Position numbers and translations under genes: made by a program
NCBI GenBank assembly: GCA_002070275.1
Contig: MWCY01000006.1
Span: forward strand, 30,874 to 94,873
DNA: 64,000 nucleotides
Direction of reading: 5' to 3'
Origin: Candidatus Hydrogenedentes bacterium ADurb.Bin170
GTDB lineage: Bacteria; Hydrogenedentota; Hydrogenedentia; Hydrogenedentales; CAITNO01
In this document: piece after piece, positions 34,793 to 43,930 of the stretch
Numbering within the stretch: the first letter of the stretch is position 1
How the letters are laid out: every line of letters begins with the position of its first letter
The notes under the pieces: generated by a model
What the model saw: the letters and a program-made list of their open reading frames with translations, nothing else
What the model was told of the DNA's origin: nothing
Database searches by the model: none

Positions 34793-37066
34793 TTATGCGT
34801 CCCGCTTCTCTTCCATGGAAAGCTGCACACCCCGGCAATCTGTCTGGTACATGATTTTTTTCAGCAGATCTGTCAGTGTATATTCGGAGGCGTGGCGCAC
34901 AGGAAGTTTCAGCGAAGTGATAGAAGGGGTTTTAAGGACTTTATGGAGTGTCCCTTCGTATTGTGCTTTGTCAAAGGGGGTAAGCCCGCTGGATTCCGGG
35001 AAACCGACTCCCGGCGTATAACTGCACTCCTGGGTATCGGGCAGAATTTTAACGACTTCTTTCAGCGCATTGCCATGCCTGCTTATATCGAGGTTGGCGA
35101 ATCGCTTGCTGATCTCAGGATTGCTGTTTGCTCCGAGAAGAAGATCCATATCCTCTTTTTTCGAGCTTTCTTCTGTAAGCTGCCCCAGAAAAGTCAGTGT
35201 TTTTTCCATGAATGTGAGACGCTCCCGATGTGAAAACGGTCGGCTTCCTGCCATGATTTCGGCGCATTCGTAAAGCCCGTCCACAGCAATGACAAAGCGT
35301 CCGGTTTCAGGAAAACAGGCGCCTCCGGCAGCGGCAGGGAAGGAAAGAGGACCCTGATGCACGCCGCCCATGAGCCCTTCCACAAAGTCCCGTTTTTCAC
35401 GATGCGCCTGTACCGCCAGCCTGAAATAGGATTCGAGTCTGTTGAAAAACGCGGCTTCCGTCTCGCCCATCAGAGCAATGCCGGGCGTGTTCAGAATAAT
35501 CCGGTTCCACAGAGCGCTCACAATACTATTTTCGCAGCAGCCGGCGGGCGCGGGGGCATCGTCTTCGCTTCGGTGGGGCAGAAGAAAACGGATACCGGGT
35601 TGTTTGAGCGAAGTGCGTACCGCCTGCCTGAGAAATGCAATGCCCTCAAAGTGCCGGAACAGCGCCGGTTCCAGAATGATTTCCAGCTGCGGTGCCGCAT
35701 AGGGACCGTGATGCCGTCCTTCTTCAAAGATTTCCAGCAGTTTTAACGCCAGGCGCCGCGCCACCGATTCCCAGGCATCATAGGGATCGTCGAGATCGGA
35801 ACCCGCCATGCCGGGCTGCAGCCAGGTGTCTGGAATACAGGGGGCGCTCCAGTGCAGCCGGAGTGTTTCCGGTGAGAGCGTATTGCGCCCCTGATGTGCC
35901 CGGAAATCAAATTCTTCCAGCACCGCTCTGGAAAAAGCGGCAAGATCCCGGTCGCTGCTTTTTTCGAGCAGAGGCGCTGCCTGATGATTGAAAGCGTGCC
36001 AGCAGGGCGCCTCCATGAAAAAAGCGTCAAGCTGCAAAGTGAACTGGATCATCCGCGCCACTATCATGGCAGGATGAAATTCCAGTGCTGATTTTTTTTC
36101 CTGCTTCATCAGCGAGCCTATGCTGACATCGGCGGAGCAGAGGCGGTCAACGTGGTCAAGCCCTTCCAGAAAAAGGCTGCCGTTGAAATGGGCGGAAGTC
36201 ACTTCGGACGAGAAGACTTCAGACAGGGCATACTCTTTTTTTACTGCCCGGGCAAGCGCCTGGTCTGTCCAGGCGGGGGAGGCGCCCAGTGTTTCCGGAG
36301 CGATGCCGCGGATCAGACGGGACGCATCATAAAGCGGAACACCCAGACGGCGACGTTGCTCGTTTTCTTCCACAAGCCCGTGTTCCAGCAGTTTTGCCCC
36401 GACCAGTTCCCGGATAAGCGGGGTCGTCAGCACATTCAGGCCGGCATTTTGAATCTGCGTTTCCACTTCCGCAGCGATTAATTCGGCAAGGTCGGCCTGA
36501 AGCCCTGTTTCAAGACACAAGGCTGTCACGATTTTCTGGCGGTCCCAGCAGGCATAATTTTCCTGACTGGTTTGTACCTGCAGGCTGTTCGCAATGGCAT
36601 TTGCACTTTCCCGCTCCAGGCGTGCTTCTTCCAATTCGCCGAGAAGCCCTTTCATATCTCCCTGGCGCAGGCGTCGGATTCGTGCCCGGCGATCCCGATA
36701 GCGTACATAAGCCAGGGCCGCCTGAGGCTGGGACAGCTGAATCAGCACCGTTTCCACCGCATCACTGACCTGTTCCACTGTGGGCGCTTTACCCCGTGCC
36801 TGTTTGCTGATATAAAGCGTAACGGCGGAAGCGAGGCTGTCCGCAAGATTCCTGTCTTCAATGCCTGCCTGGCGGGACGCATTGAAGATGGCATCGGAAA
36901 TTTTCTGTTTGTTGAAAATCTCTTTCTTTCCGTTGCGCTTTACGATTTCCCGGATCGGCTGCAGCCAGTTGTCAGAAGACAGCGGAAGCCCCATCTGAGG
37001 ATCGAAAAGGCCCTCATTTTCAGGCTCCGGCGGAAAAGGAAGTGTATATTGAAAGTCGTCGGACAC
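34793..37066 (-). CDS. ATP-cone / NrdD-like protein without glycyl-radical site
   Basis: The 757-residue product starts with an ATP-cone domain (~residues 41-130; IVKRNGKKEIFNKQKI). A second cone-like segment follows (~168-245; CWDRQKIVTALCLETGL). The remainder aligns by eye with anaerobic ribonucleotide reductase NrdD (ADVSIGSLMKQ, PYDAWESVARRLALKLLEIF). The C-terminus ends TDCRGVQLSMEEKRDA, with no RVxGY glycyl-radical motif or Zn Cys pairs. The start is GTG with GAGGAA six bases before it. Only 14 bp separate the stop from the convergent gene, so no missing tail lies downstream. An inactive relative or regulator is likely. Confidence 0.6.
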   Translation of the reverse strand: MSDDFQYTLPFPPEPENEGLFDPQMGLPLSSDNWLQPIREIVKRNGKKEIFNKQKISDAIFNASRQAGIEDRNLADSLASAVTLYISKQARGKAPTVEQVSDAVETVLIQLSQPQAALAYVRYRDRRARIRRLRQGDMKGLLGELEEARLERESANAIANSLQVQTSQENYACWDRQKIVTALCLETGLQADLAELIAAEVETQIQNAGLNVLTTPLIRELVGAKLLEHGLVEENEQRRRLGVPLYDASRLIRGIAPETLGASPAWTDQALARAVKKEYALSEVFSSEVTSAHFNGSLFLEGLDHVDRLCSADVSIGSLMKQEKKSALEFHPAMIVARMIQFTLQLDAFFMEAPCWHAFNHQAAPLLEKSSDRDLAAFSRAVLEEFDFRAHQGRNTLSPETLRLHWSAPCIPDTWLQPGMAGSDLDDPYDAWESVARRLALKLLEIFEEGRHHGPYAAPQLEIILEPALFRHFEGIAFLRQAVRTSLKQPGIRFLLPHRSEDDAPAPAGCCENSIVSALWNRIILNTPGIALMGETEAAFFNRLESYFRLAVQAHREKRDFVEGLMGGVHQGPLSFPAAAGGACFPETGRFVIAVDGLYECAEIMAGSRPFSHRERLTFMEKTLTFLGQLTEESSKKEDMDLLLGANSNPEISKRFANLDISRHGNALKEVVKILPDTQECSYTPGVGFPESSGLTPFDKAQYEGTLHKVLKTPSITSLKLPVRHASEYTLTDLLKKIMYQTDCRGVQLSMEEKRDA

Positions 37067-37094
37067 AGGAGTTCCTCAGCTATAAAAAGGAATA

Positions 37095-39194
37095 CTACTC
37101 AACAGGCGGTGTGTCGGACTGCCGATCTGAAACAGCTCCGGGCACCACTTTCAAAATTTCTTCGGATAGCGCTCCGGCAGATATGTCCCCGGAGGCTTCT
37201 TTGGCGGGTGCCACATCCGGGCAGCACGGAGCACCTTCGGATTTTATCGGTGTGGCACCTTCCGTTGGGGTGGCTTCTGCCAGCGCACGCAGCCGCTTTT
37301 GTGCCATAACGGCTGTGGTATTTTCAAGCAGCGCAAGAAAGAGCATGTAGAGCACGGTAATCATGACTAGCACGGACAGCCAGTAATAGGTCGCATAGTC
37401 CTGCCGCCACAGACCATAGAAACCGAAGCCCACCATGCCTGTAATATACATCAGCGCCAGACCGACGGCATAACGGCCGTGATCAATGCGGGGCGCAAAA
37501 AACAGAAGCGGTACCAGCAGCATGATGTAATAGTAATAGGTGGGTGATACCAGGAAAAAGAGGGGTACGAAGCCCAGAATATAGGCGCGGTAATCTTTGA
37601 TATTTCGACAGGCGGCGAGTGTGACGGCAAGCACCAGCAGCTGAATCTTCCACCAGATCAGGTGCTTTTCCATATACCACGCCGGTCGCACAACAGGTGT
37701 CCAGTCTTTGAATGCCTTTTCAAGAAAATTGAAGTCCTGACCGAAATCTGCCATGAAAATATATTTAAAGCCCATGCGCCAGGTGCTGATGTCCGTGTTG
37801 TGCCGTCCGATCTTCTCGGTATACTGCGCCCAGTAGTCCGTACCATGCCAGTAGATCAGTGATACGCCGAAAAGAGTGGCGGTAATCACGGCGAAGCTCA
37901 GGAAAAAATAAAAATAACGCCTATCGATTTCTTTCAGCCAGAGCCCTCGCAGGGTCGTCACCGCGCCTGCCAGAGCAAGAGCGACCCAGGAAATAAAGGT
38001 GAACAGCTGAAGGAAAGCGGAATGACCGCCGGCTCCTGAAACCATCTGGTTGAAAAAGCCGCTGATGCTGCGGTCCGGTGATCCGATCCAGGGCAGAGCA
38101 ACAGCGGACACAAAAGCGTAGCTGCCCCAGAGAAGGAGGAAAATAAAAAGAAAAATTGTTGCTTTTACAACAAGCCGCTCGCCCAGACTGCGTTTCTGCA
38201 GCCCGAGAGAAAGGTATTTTCTCCGCAGCAGCATCAGGCAGTAGTCCAGAATCAGCCAGAAAAAACGCGCGCCGATGCCGAAGAGCAGTACAGCCGGAAA
38301 AATGCGGGATAATGTCGCATAGCCGGTCATCGCACCTGCCAGCGCAAAATGCTTTTTCCGGATGAGACACACGCTCATCACCAGGCACATGACCCAGTCC
38401 GTGCGCAGATATGCACCCTTCAGGTGCCAGTATTTCATCATATAGCAGGTGCCCAACAGCGTAATCATCAGAAAGGCGGTGCGCGGTCCGAAAGCCCAGA
38501 GTACCATCAGAAAAGTGATGAGGATGAGCAGCGGATCCAGCACGGCAAGTATCATCATGTTGCGGTCGCTGTCCGTGCTGACCCGGTTGCTCAGCAGACC
38601 GCCCACAAGCATTGTCCAGACGGGTGTACCGTTATATCCCTTGTCCCGCAGGACACCGCTCCACCGGGACTGAATCATACGGTCTTTAAACCATACAATG
38701 TCTTTTTTAAACTCCTCCCAACGCTCAGGGGTGAAGCGGGATTTATACTTATCCGCCTGGGTAAGCACCGTTTTAGCACTCACTTTTTTTCCCGTATTCA
38801 AGTCAGTAATGGTGCCCGAGCTGTGCTTCCATTTCATTCCCGTCTCGGAATCCGCCACCAGTGATGCCATGTACATGTCACCGTAGCCCACCTCCCGGGC
38901 ATATTTGGTGCCTATATAATAGTGATAGAACTCATAGGCATTCAGATAGCTGTCAAAGCGGTAATAATCGGTGTAGCGGTAATTTTCCACGGCAAGCACC
39001 GCCACGGCAAAAAGAGGTGCCAGCAGAAAACCGCGCAGGAAAAGGAGTCGTTTCTCCCCAAGCCAGGCTTTGACGCTGTTCCGGTTCAGGAGGTAATAGC
39101 ATGCCATGATAATCATCGCCGCCACCGGCAGGAAAAAATGAAGCGGGTAGTTGGCGGAGATCTGATTCAGAAAAGCAAGAAAAGTCTGTACCAT
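37095..39194 (-). CDS. Polytopic membrane protein (GT-C-like)
   Basis: The ~699-residue protein has about 12-14 helices. A large extracytoplasmic loop after the second or third helix carries FDSYLNAYEFYHYYIGTKYAREVGY and YNGTPVWTMLVGG. Acidic residues near the first loop are in the position used by GT-C glycosyltransferases, but I cannot assign a DxD. Homologues of this kind are membrane proteins of unknown function in environmental genomes. The last 60 residues are soluble and Pro/Ala-rich. ATG 39194 is preferred over the GTG at 39233. Confidence 0.68.
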   Translation of the reverse strand: MVQTFLAFLNQISANYPLHFFLPVAAMIIMACYYLLNRNSVKAWLGEKRLLFLRGFLLAPLFAVAVLAVENYRYTDYYRFDSYLNAYEFYHYYIGTKYAREVGYGDMYMASLVADSETGMKWKHSSGTITDLNTGKKVSAKTVLTQADKYKSRFTPERWEEFKKDIVWFKDRMIQSRWSGVLRDKGYNGTPVWTMLVGGLLSNRVSTDSDRNMMILAVLDPLLILITFLMVLWAFGPRTAFLMITLLGTCYMMKYWHLKGAYLRTDWVMCLVMSVCLIRKKHFALAGAMTGYATLSRIFPAVLLFGIGARFFWLILDYCLMLLRRKYLSLGLQKRSLGERLVVKATIFLFIFLLLWGSYAFVSAVALPWIGSPDRSISGFFNQMVSGAGGHSAFLQLFTFISWVALALAGAVTTLRGLWLKEIDRRYFYFFLSFAVITATLFGVSLIYWHGTDYWAQYTEKIGRHNTDISTWRMGFKYIFMADFGQDFNFLEKAFKDWTPVVRPAWYMEKHLIWWKIQLLVLAVTLAACRNIKDYRAYILGFVPLFFLVSPTYYYYIMLLVPLLFFAPRIDHGRYAVGLALMYITGMVGFGFYGLWRQDYATYYWLSVLVMITVLYMLFLALLENTTAVMAQKRLRALAEATPTEGATPIKSEGAPCCPDVAPAKEASGDISAGALSEEILKVVPGAVSDRQSDTPPVE

Positions 39195-39343
39195 GAATTG
39201 TCCCAGTGCTTTTTGCAGTTGGTGCGGCGGCACGGATGCCGACTGCCTGATTTGCCGGATGCAGCGTTATAGCCTGCACCCATTTTTACCAGCCCAAGTA
39301 TAACATAAGGCTTCCTGCCTGATTTCTGTGCCGATTCCGAGGC

Positions 39344-40627
39344 TCAGCCTTCCGGCGCCCAACCGGGTTCGTAATCACGCTGCCAGAGTGCGGCGGCCGC
39401 CGGGTTATCCAGAATATGGCCCTGTCCATCACAATGCACGGCACTGTCTGTCCGGTAGGCAATGTTGCCCAGATGGCTGAGCAGCGTGCTCCTGAAAGCG
39501 GTCTCGATTTCCGCGTGAAGCGTGTCCGGTGTACCGTCCTGAATCGCTGCAAGAAAATTATCCCGATGCTCCTCATCGCCCAGCGGGCCGGATTGCTGAT
39601 CCAGCACCTTGCCGTCCGGATCACGAAGCGTATAATCCTGACTGCGCAGTGTGAGACTGCCTTTTTCGCCGAAAAAGCACACACCCACGTCTGTGTCAAT
39701 CCCCGGACGGTTGCAGCTGAGCCCTTCCCACAAAACCATTTTTTCTCCGGGAAATTCATAGGAGACCGTGAGCGTATCGGGCGTTTCCTGATCGTCATCG
39801 AAGCGGAAGCGTCCGCCCCGGGCGGTGACCCGGCTCGGAAAATCCACCTGAAGGCCCCAGCGGGCGAGGTCGAGCATATGTGTGCCGTTGTTGCCCAACT
39901 CGCCGGTGCCCCAATGCCAGAACCAGTGCCAGTTGTAGGGGATCACGTTGTCTTTATAGGGTTTTCGAGGCGCAGGACCCTGCCAGAGGTCGTAGTTCAG
40001 ACTTGCAGGCACCGCTGCTTCAACACCTTTACCGATGGTTCCCCGAACGGAGGCATACCAACTGCGCACATAGGAAACAGCGCCTATTTCGCCGGCGTGA
40101 AGCCGTGCAATGCCTTCCCGGATGACGGGCGAAGAGCGACGCTGCGTACCCATCTGCACGACCCGTCCGTATTTGCGTGCCGCTGCCACGAGCAGCTCGC
40201 CTTCTCTCGGGTTGTGGCAGCATGGTTTTTCCACGTAGACATGCTTGCCCGCCTGACAGGCGAGAATCGACAGCGGGGCGTGCCAGTGTACCGGCAGCGC
40301 CATGACAACGGCGTCCACTTCAGGATCATCCAGAATGTGCCTGAAATCACCCGTCCTTTCCGGAAGGTAGCCAAAAGCCTTTTCAAAGCCCGCTGCTGCC
40401 GCTCCGAGCCGCTCCGTGTCCACATCACAGAGATAGCGGATCCGGCATTGATCAGAGGCACCGAAAGTGTGGGCAAGCGCCTTGCCCCGGCTCATGCCGA
40501 TGACTCCGATTTGTATCTTGCTGCCGGGAAGGACTGTTCGGGCACCCGCTGAGGAGGCAACGGCAAGGGCGGCGCTTCCGGCTGCTGCCTGAGCCATGAA
40601 AGAACGTCGGCTGATGGATGTACTCAT
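39344..40627 (-). CDS. Gfo/Idh/MocA family oxidoreductase, Tat-exported
   Basis: The 427-residue product begins with a Tat signal (ISRRSFMAQAAAGSAALAVAS). It has the NAD(P)-binding core (IQIGVIGMSRGKALAH), VDAVVMALPVHWHAP and the catalytic EKPCCHN block. Such exported dehydrogenases are common in PVC bacteria and probably oxidise sugars or inositols in the periplasm. The start ATG 40627 has AGGAG eight bases upstream. The frame opens 11 codons earlier, but that part is not needed for the signal. The substrate is unknown. Confidence 0.88.
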   Translation of the reverse strand: MSTSISRRSFMAQAAAGSAALAVASSAGARTVLPGSKIQIGVIGMSRGKALAHTFGASDQCRIRYLCDVDTERLGAAAAGFEKAFGYLPERTGDFRHILDDPEVDAVVMALPVHWHAPLSILACQAGKHVYVEKPCCHNPREGELLVAAARKYGRVVQMGTQRRSSPVIREGIARLHAGEIGAVSYVRSWYASVRGTIGKGVEAAVPASLNYDLWQGPAPRKPYKDNVIPYNWHWFWHWGTGELGNNGTHMLDLARWGLQVDFPSRVTARGGRFRFDDDQETPDTLTVSYEFPGEKMVLWEGLSCNRPGIDTDVGVCFFGEKGSLTLRSQDYTLRDPDGKVLDQQSGPLGDEEHRDNFLAAIQDGTPDTLHAEIETAFRSTLLSHLGNIAYRTDSAVHCDGQGHILDNPAAAALWQRDYEPGWAPEG

Positions 40628-40705
40628 GAAAAGACTCCTGGTTAATGGACAGTCATTCAAGAGTAGTCATTTCCGGCAGGAAATTTCAAGGAACGCCCGC
40701 ACGTT

Positions 40706-41545
40706 TCAGTGCGCCGGTTTCCGTGCGGAGACCGAAAGGCTCACGATGTAATCGCTCAGTGACTCACCTTCGGGCATGTGGTCACGGATTTCACCGTAGA
40801 GCGACGCCTTCAAGCCTGTCATTGTCTCAATATAATCGCTTTTTACCGTCAGTTCAATGTCGGTAAATCCCGCTTCTTTTGCCAGCGCCTCTGTATCCTC
40901 CACAAAAACAGCGCCTGCCATACAGCCGATCAGGGCGGCAGACCGTTCTTTTACATCCGGAGGCAGGGATTTCAAAAGCGCCATATCTGAAATGGCCGCC
41001 CGACCGCCCGGCTTCAACACGCGGAAAATCTCTTGCCAGACCTGCTTTTTGTCCGGGGAAAGGTTGATGACACAGTTTGAAATCACCACATCGGCGGCGT
41101 TGTCGGCAACGGGGAGGTGCTCGATTTCACCCAGGCGGAATTCAACATTGTCTTTTCCGGTGCGCCGCCGGTAGGTTTCGATGTTGCGGCGGGCCAGGCT
41201 GATCATTTCCGGGGTCATGTCCACGCCGATCACCCGGCCGTCATCGCCTACCTTTTCTCCGGCGATAAAAACATCGAAGCCGCCGCCGCTGCCCAGATCC
41301 ACCACCCACTCGCCCGGTTTAAGTGCGGCGATTGCCGTGGGATTGCCGCAGGAGAGACCCATGTTTGCCCCTTCCGGAAGAAGGGCAAGCTCCGCATCGC
41401 TGTAACCCACTGTTTTTGCCAGCGCATCCGCATTATCCCCGCAGCAGCAGGTGCGTTTCGGAGCGCAGCAGCTTCCTTCTTCCTGTGCAATTCTGCCATA
41501 CCCTTCGCGTACGTGGGCGCGCTGTGATTCTTTGTCCTGATCCAT
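40706..41545 (-). CDS. arsM: Arsenite S-adenosylmethionine methyltransferase
   Basis: This 279-residue enzyme methylates As(III) to less toxic or volatile forms. It has the SAM loop VVDLGSGGGFDVFIAG, then DNVEFRLGEIEHLPVAD and NCVINLSPDK. The conserved cysteines are in MGLSCGNP, SNCVINL and GCMAGA, the As-binding set in ArsM. An N-terminal Cys cluster (SCCAPKRTCCCGD) is also typical. ATG 41545 is preferred, with AAAGGAA nine bases before it; ATG 41563 lies on that site. It follows arsR after ~19 bp, so the two form an arsenic-responsive operon. No arsB, arsC or acr3 is in the window. Confidence 0.9.
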   Translation of the reverse strand: MDQDKESQRAHVREGYGRIAQEEGSCCAPKRTCCCGDNADALAKTVGYSDAELALLPEGANMGLSCGNPTAIAALKPGEWVVDLGSGGGFDVFIAGEKVGDDGRVIGVDMTPEMISLARRNIETYRRRTGKDNVEFRLGEIEHLPVADNAADVVISNCVINLSPDKKQVWQEIFRVLKPGGRAAISDMALLKSLPPDVKERSAALIGCMAGAVFVEDTEALAKEAGFTDIELTVKSDYIETMTGLKASLYGEIRDHMPEGESLSDYIVSLSVSARKPAH

Positions 41546-41564
41546 ACGAATTGTTCCTTTCATT

Positions 41565-41927
41565 TTAACAGCAGTACCGGTCGCACAATTCTTTTTTATC
41601 CTGCTTCAATACCCGGACGAGCTGTTTTTTGTCTTTTTTTACAATATCGGCACTCTTCAGACTGCGGCTCACCCAGTGCAGCAACTCAGCAGCAAGATCG
41701 TCCGGTCGTTTATCAGGCAGGCGGTAAAACTTCCAGCGCCCTTCCTTCCGCGAAAGAACGAGATCCGCCTGTACGAGAATGGACATATGCCGTGATACTG
41801 TCGACGGCGCCAGATCCAGCAGTGCAATCAGCTGACAGAGACACAGCTCCTCTTCCGCCAGCAGCAGCAGAATCCGCGCCCTGGTTTCGTCGGCAATTGC
41901 CTTTGCCTGCATCATAAAAACCTTCAT
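41565..41927 (-). CDS. arsR: ArsR-family As(III)-responsive repressor
   Basis: This 120-residue winged-helix regulator has ELCLCQL, the ELCxC metal-binding motif of classical ArsR, followed by the recognition helix APSTVSRHMSILVQADLV. On binding As(III) it releases the DNA and allows transcription of itself and arsM. The C-terminus ends CDRYCC, three extra cysteines that could be a second metal site. AAGGAAG lies five bases before the ATG. Two inverted repeats overlap and flank that site. Confidence 0.9.
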   Translation of the reverse strand: MKVFMMQAKAIADETRARILLLLAEEELCLCQLIALLDLAPSTVSRHMSILVQADLVLSRKEGRWKFYRLPDKRPDDLAAELLHWVSRSLKSADIVKKDKKQLVRVLKQDKKELCDRYCC

Positions 41928-41936
41928 TGTTACTTC

Positions 41937-41957
41937 CTTAATTCGTTAAGTGACGAA
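41937..41957. promoter_or_regulatory. ArsR operator candidate
   Basis: Two overlapping inverted repeats lie 10-30 bp upstream of arsR: CTTAA-TTCG-TTAAG (41937-41950) and TTCGT-N6-ACGAA (41942-41957). The first overlaps the arsR ribosome binding site. Autoregulation by ArsR at its own promoter is family knowledge; the sites themselves are seen directly. Confidence 0.5.
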
Positions 41958-42192
41958 GTGTAGTGTGCCATAAAAGCAGCTTCATTTAAAAAAATATAAG
42001 CAAGCACATGCGTCCGGTGCCTGGAGTCATCCGGTCCCGGTTTCTTGATTCACGCTCCTTCTGTTCGATAAGTTATACTATGGTGTGTGCTGTTTTTCAG
42101 CAGCTATACCAAAAGAATTGGCGGAGCGGCGTTGTAACCCGTCTCCTGAAAAGCGGTTTTTCCCCGGTCGGCTGTGTCGAAAGGAATAGTTT

Positions 42193-42630
42193 ATGTTCAG
42201 AAAAAAAATGATGCTCTGGATTCCAGTCGCAGTGCTTCTTCTGCTTACCGGATGCAATACCCTTTCTTCTGCACCTCAGATTACGAAAGCGGCGATTACA
42301 CCGGAGGTTCTTCGTCCCGGCGATACGGCCGTGATAACCATGCAGATTCATGACCGTTCCCGAGTCGTGAAGCGTGTGGAAGGGATTGTGCTGGAAGATG
42401 CCCGTATCACCTTCAAACTGCGTGACGACGGGGCAGAACCTGATGAAAAGGCGAATGACGGGATCTGGTCCATGCAGGTGGATGTACCTTTTCAGGCGCC
42501 TCCCGGCGAATTCCGCCTGGAATTCACAGCCTACGGACAGGACGGAACGCCTATTCCTGTGCGGGATCGGGACGGGCATATTTCTCCGCTGCAGCAGGTG
42601 ATCCCGCTCAGGATTGAATACCAGCAATAA
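42193..42630 (+). CDS. Predicted lipoprotein with Ig-like/choice-of-anchor domain
   Basis: The 145-residue product has a lipobox LLTGC (Cys21). The body is a beta-sandwich with RPGDTAVITMQIHDRSRVVKR and DDGAEPDEKANDGIWSMQV, the pattern of secreted DUF-type Ig-like domains with an Asp-rich, possibly Ca-binding loop. AAGGAA lies six bases before the ATG. The sulfatase-like gene starts three bases after its stop, so the pair is coupled. Confidence 0.72.
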   Translation: MFRKKMMLWIPVAVLLLLTGCNTLSSAPQITKAAITPEVLRPGDTAVITMQIHDRSRVVKRVEGIVLEDARITFKLRDDGAEPDEKANDGIWSMQVDVPFQAPPGEFRLEFTAYGQDGTPIPVRDRDGHISPLQQVIPLRIEYQQ

Positions 42631-42633
42631 ACA

Positions 42634-43911
42634 ATGGCTGCTTTTCTGTTATGGATCAGCTGTCTGACAGCGGCTGTCGCTGATCCGCTTCCCGATGTCG
42701 TTCTGCTTTCCGTGGACACCCTCCGTGCGGATGTGCTCGGCTGCTACGGCTCTCCGCATCCTGTTACACCGGAACTGGATCGTTTTTCCGAAACAGCCCT
42801 GATTTTCGATGATGCGCAGTGTGAAATTCCGCTTACAGGTCCTTCTTTTTCAGCGATGTTTACAGGTCGCTTTCCCCGCGAGCTGGGCGTCACTCGGAAC
42901 GGGCTGAAACTTCCGGAAGACATGCGCACCCTGACCCGGTTTTTTCGGGAACATGGGTATCACTGCCTCGCCGTTCAGAGCAACTGGACATTACGAGGCA
43001 AACTGTGCGGATTGAATCGGGATTTTGATGTGTATGATGACGAACTGCCGCAAAAACGATGGGGAGTGTACCGGGGTGAACGACGCGCGGCTGACCTCTT
43101 GAAAGCGGCAGAAAAACATCTGAAAGAACGCCCGGAAGGAAAACCGCTTTTCGCCTGGATCCATTTCAGCGACCCTCATGCTCCTTATCGTTTCCGAAGA
43201 GATTTTGATCCCGCGGGCACCGATTTCAGAAAGGGCGATAAAAAAGAATTAACCCGCGCCCGATACATGTCGGAGGTGAATTACTGTGACAGCCATATTG
43301 GCGCGCTTTTAAGAGCCCTTCCCGAAAAAGCCCGCATTCTTTTTGTTGCCGACCACGGCGAAAGCCTCCATGACCACGGTTATCTGGGGCACGGCCGTCA
43401 TGTATACAGCGAATGCACCCGCATCCCGCTTATGATTCGCTCGCCAGAACTGAAGCCCGGCCGCAGTGCTTACCCCGCCTCTTCGCTGGATGTGGGTGTC
43501 ACGCTGCTGGCTTTGGCAGGGCTTCCGCCGCTGCCGGGTATGCGGGGTGTGAACCTGTGCCGGGCGGAAGCTCTGCCGCGGCGTCCCCGCTTTACGGAAA
43601 CCTATGGCGGACTGGCACCGGGCATCCCGGGGGTGCGCCAAATGCTGCAGGACACCCAGCCGTTACGCTGTGCAGTTTCCTTTGAAGGCTGGAAACTGCA
43701 CGTTTTGTCTTCCCAGCAGATGGAACTGTACCACCTGACCGAGGATCCTGGCGAAGAAAAAGACCTGAGTTATCGCTATCCGGAGCGCATCAAAGTTCTG
43801 AAGGCGCTGCTGGATGAATGGGAGGCGACCTGTCCGGCGGGACGTGCAGAAGATGCATCGCTGAACCGGGACGACCTGGAGGCGCTGCGCAGCCTGGGCT
43901 ATATTGAATAG
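42634..43911 (+). CDS. Sulfatase-like alkaline phosphatase superfamily hydrolase (Thr in place of formylglycine Cys)
   Basis: The 425-residue protein has a signal peptide (AAFLLWISCLTAAVA). The superfamily core is seen in VVLLSVDTLRADVLGCYG and VADHGESLHDHGYLGHG. The nucleophile block, normally C-x-P-S-R, reads LTGPSFSAMFTG with Thr68. No Cys or Ser is there to become formylglycine, so this is the Thr-type group that may act on phosphate esters or phosphonates instead. It is coupled to the lipoprotein upstream and converges with yjbQ, 19 bp away. Confidence 0.82.
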   Translation: MAAFLLWISCLTAAVADPLPDVVLLSVDTLRADVLGCYGSPHPVTPELDRFSETALIFDDAQCEIPLTGPSFSAMFTGRFPRELGVTRNGLKLPEDMRTLTRFFREHGYHCLAVQSNWTLRGKLCGLNRDFDVYDDELPQKRWGVYRGERRAADLLKAAEKHLKERPEGKPLFAWIHFSDPHAPYRFRRDFDPAGTDFRKGDKKELTRARYMSEVNYCDSHIGALLRALPEKARILFVADHGESLHDHGYLGHGRHVYSECTRIPLMIRSPELKPGRSAYPASSLDVGVTLLALAGLPPLPGMRGVNLCRAEALPRRPRFTETYGGLAPGIPGVRQMLQDTQPLRCAVSFEGWKLHVLSSQQMELYHLTEDPGEEKDLSYRYPERIKVLKALLDEWEATCPAGRAEDASLNRDDLEALRSLGYIE

Positions 43912-43930
43912 GCACGCCTGCGCGACCGGG

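Noticed and set aside
42045..42079. TTGATT...TATACT promoter before the 42193 lipoprotein
   Set aside because: The spacing is about 23 bp, outside the usual range.
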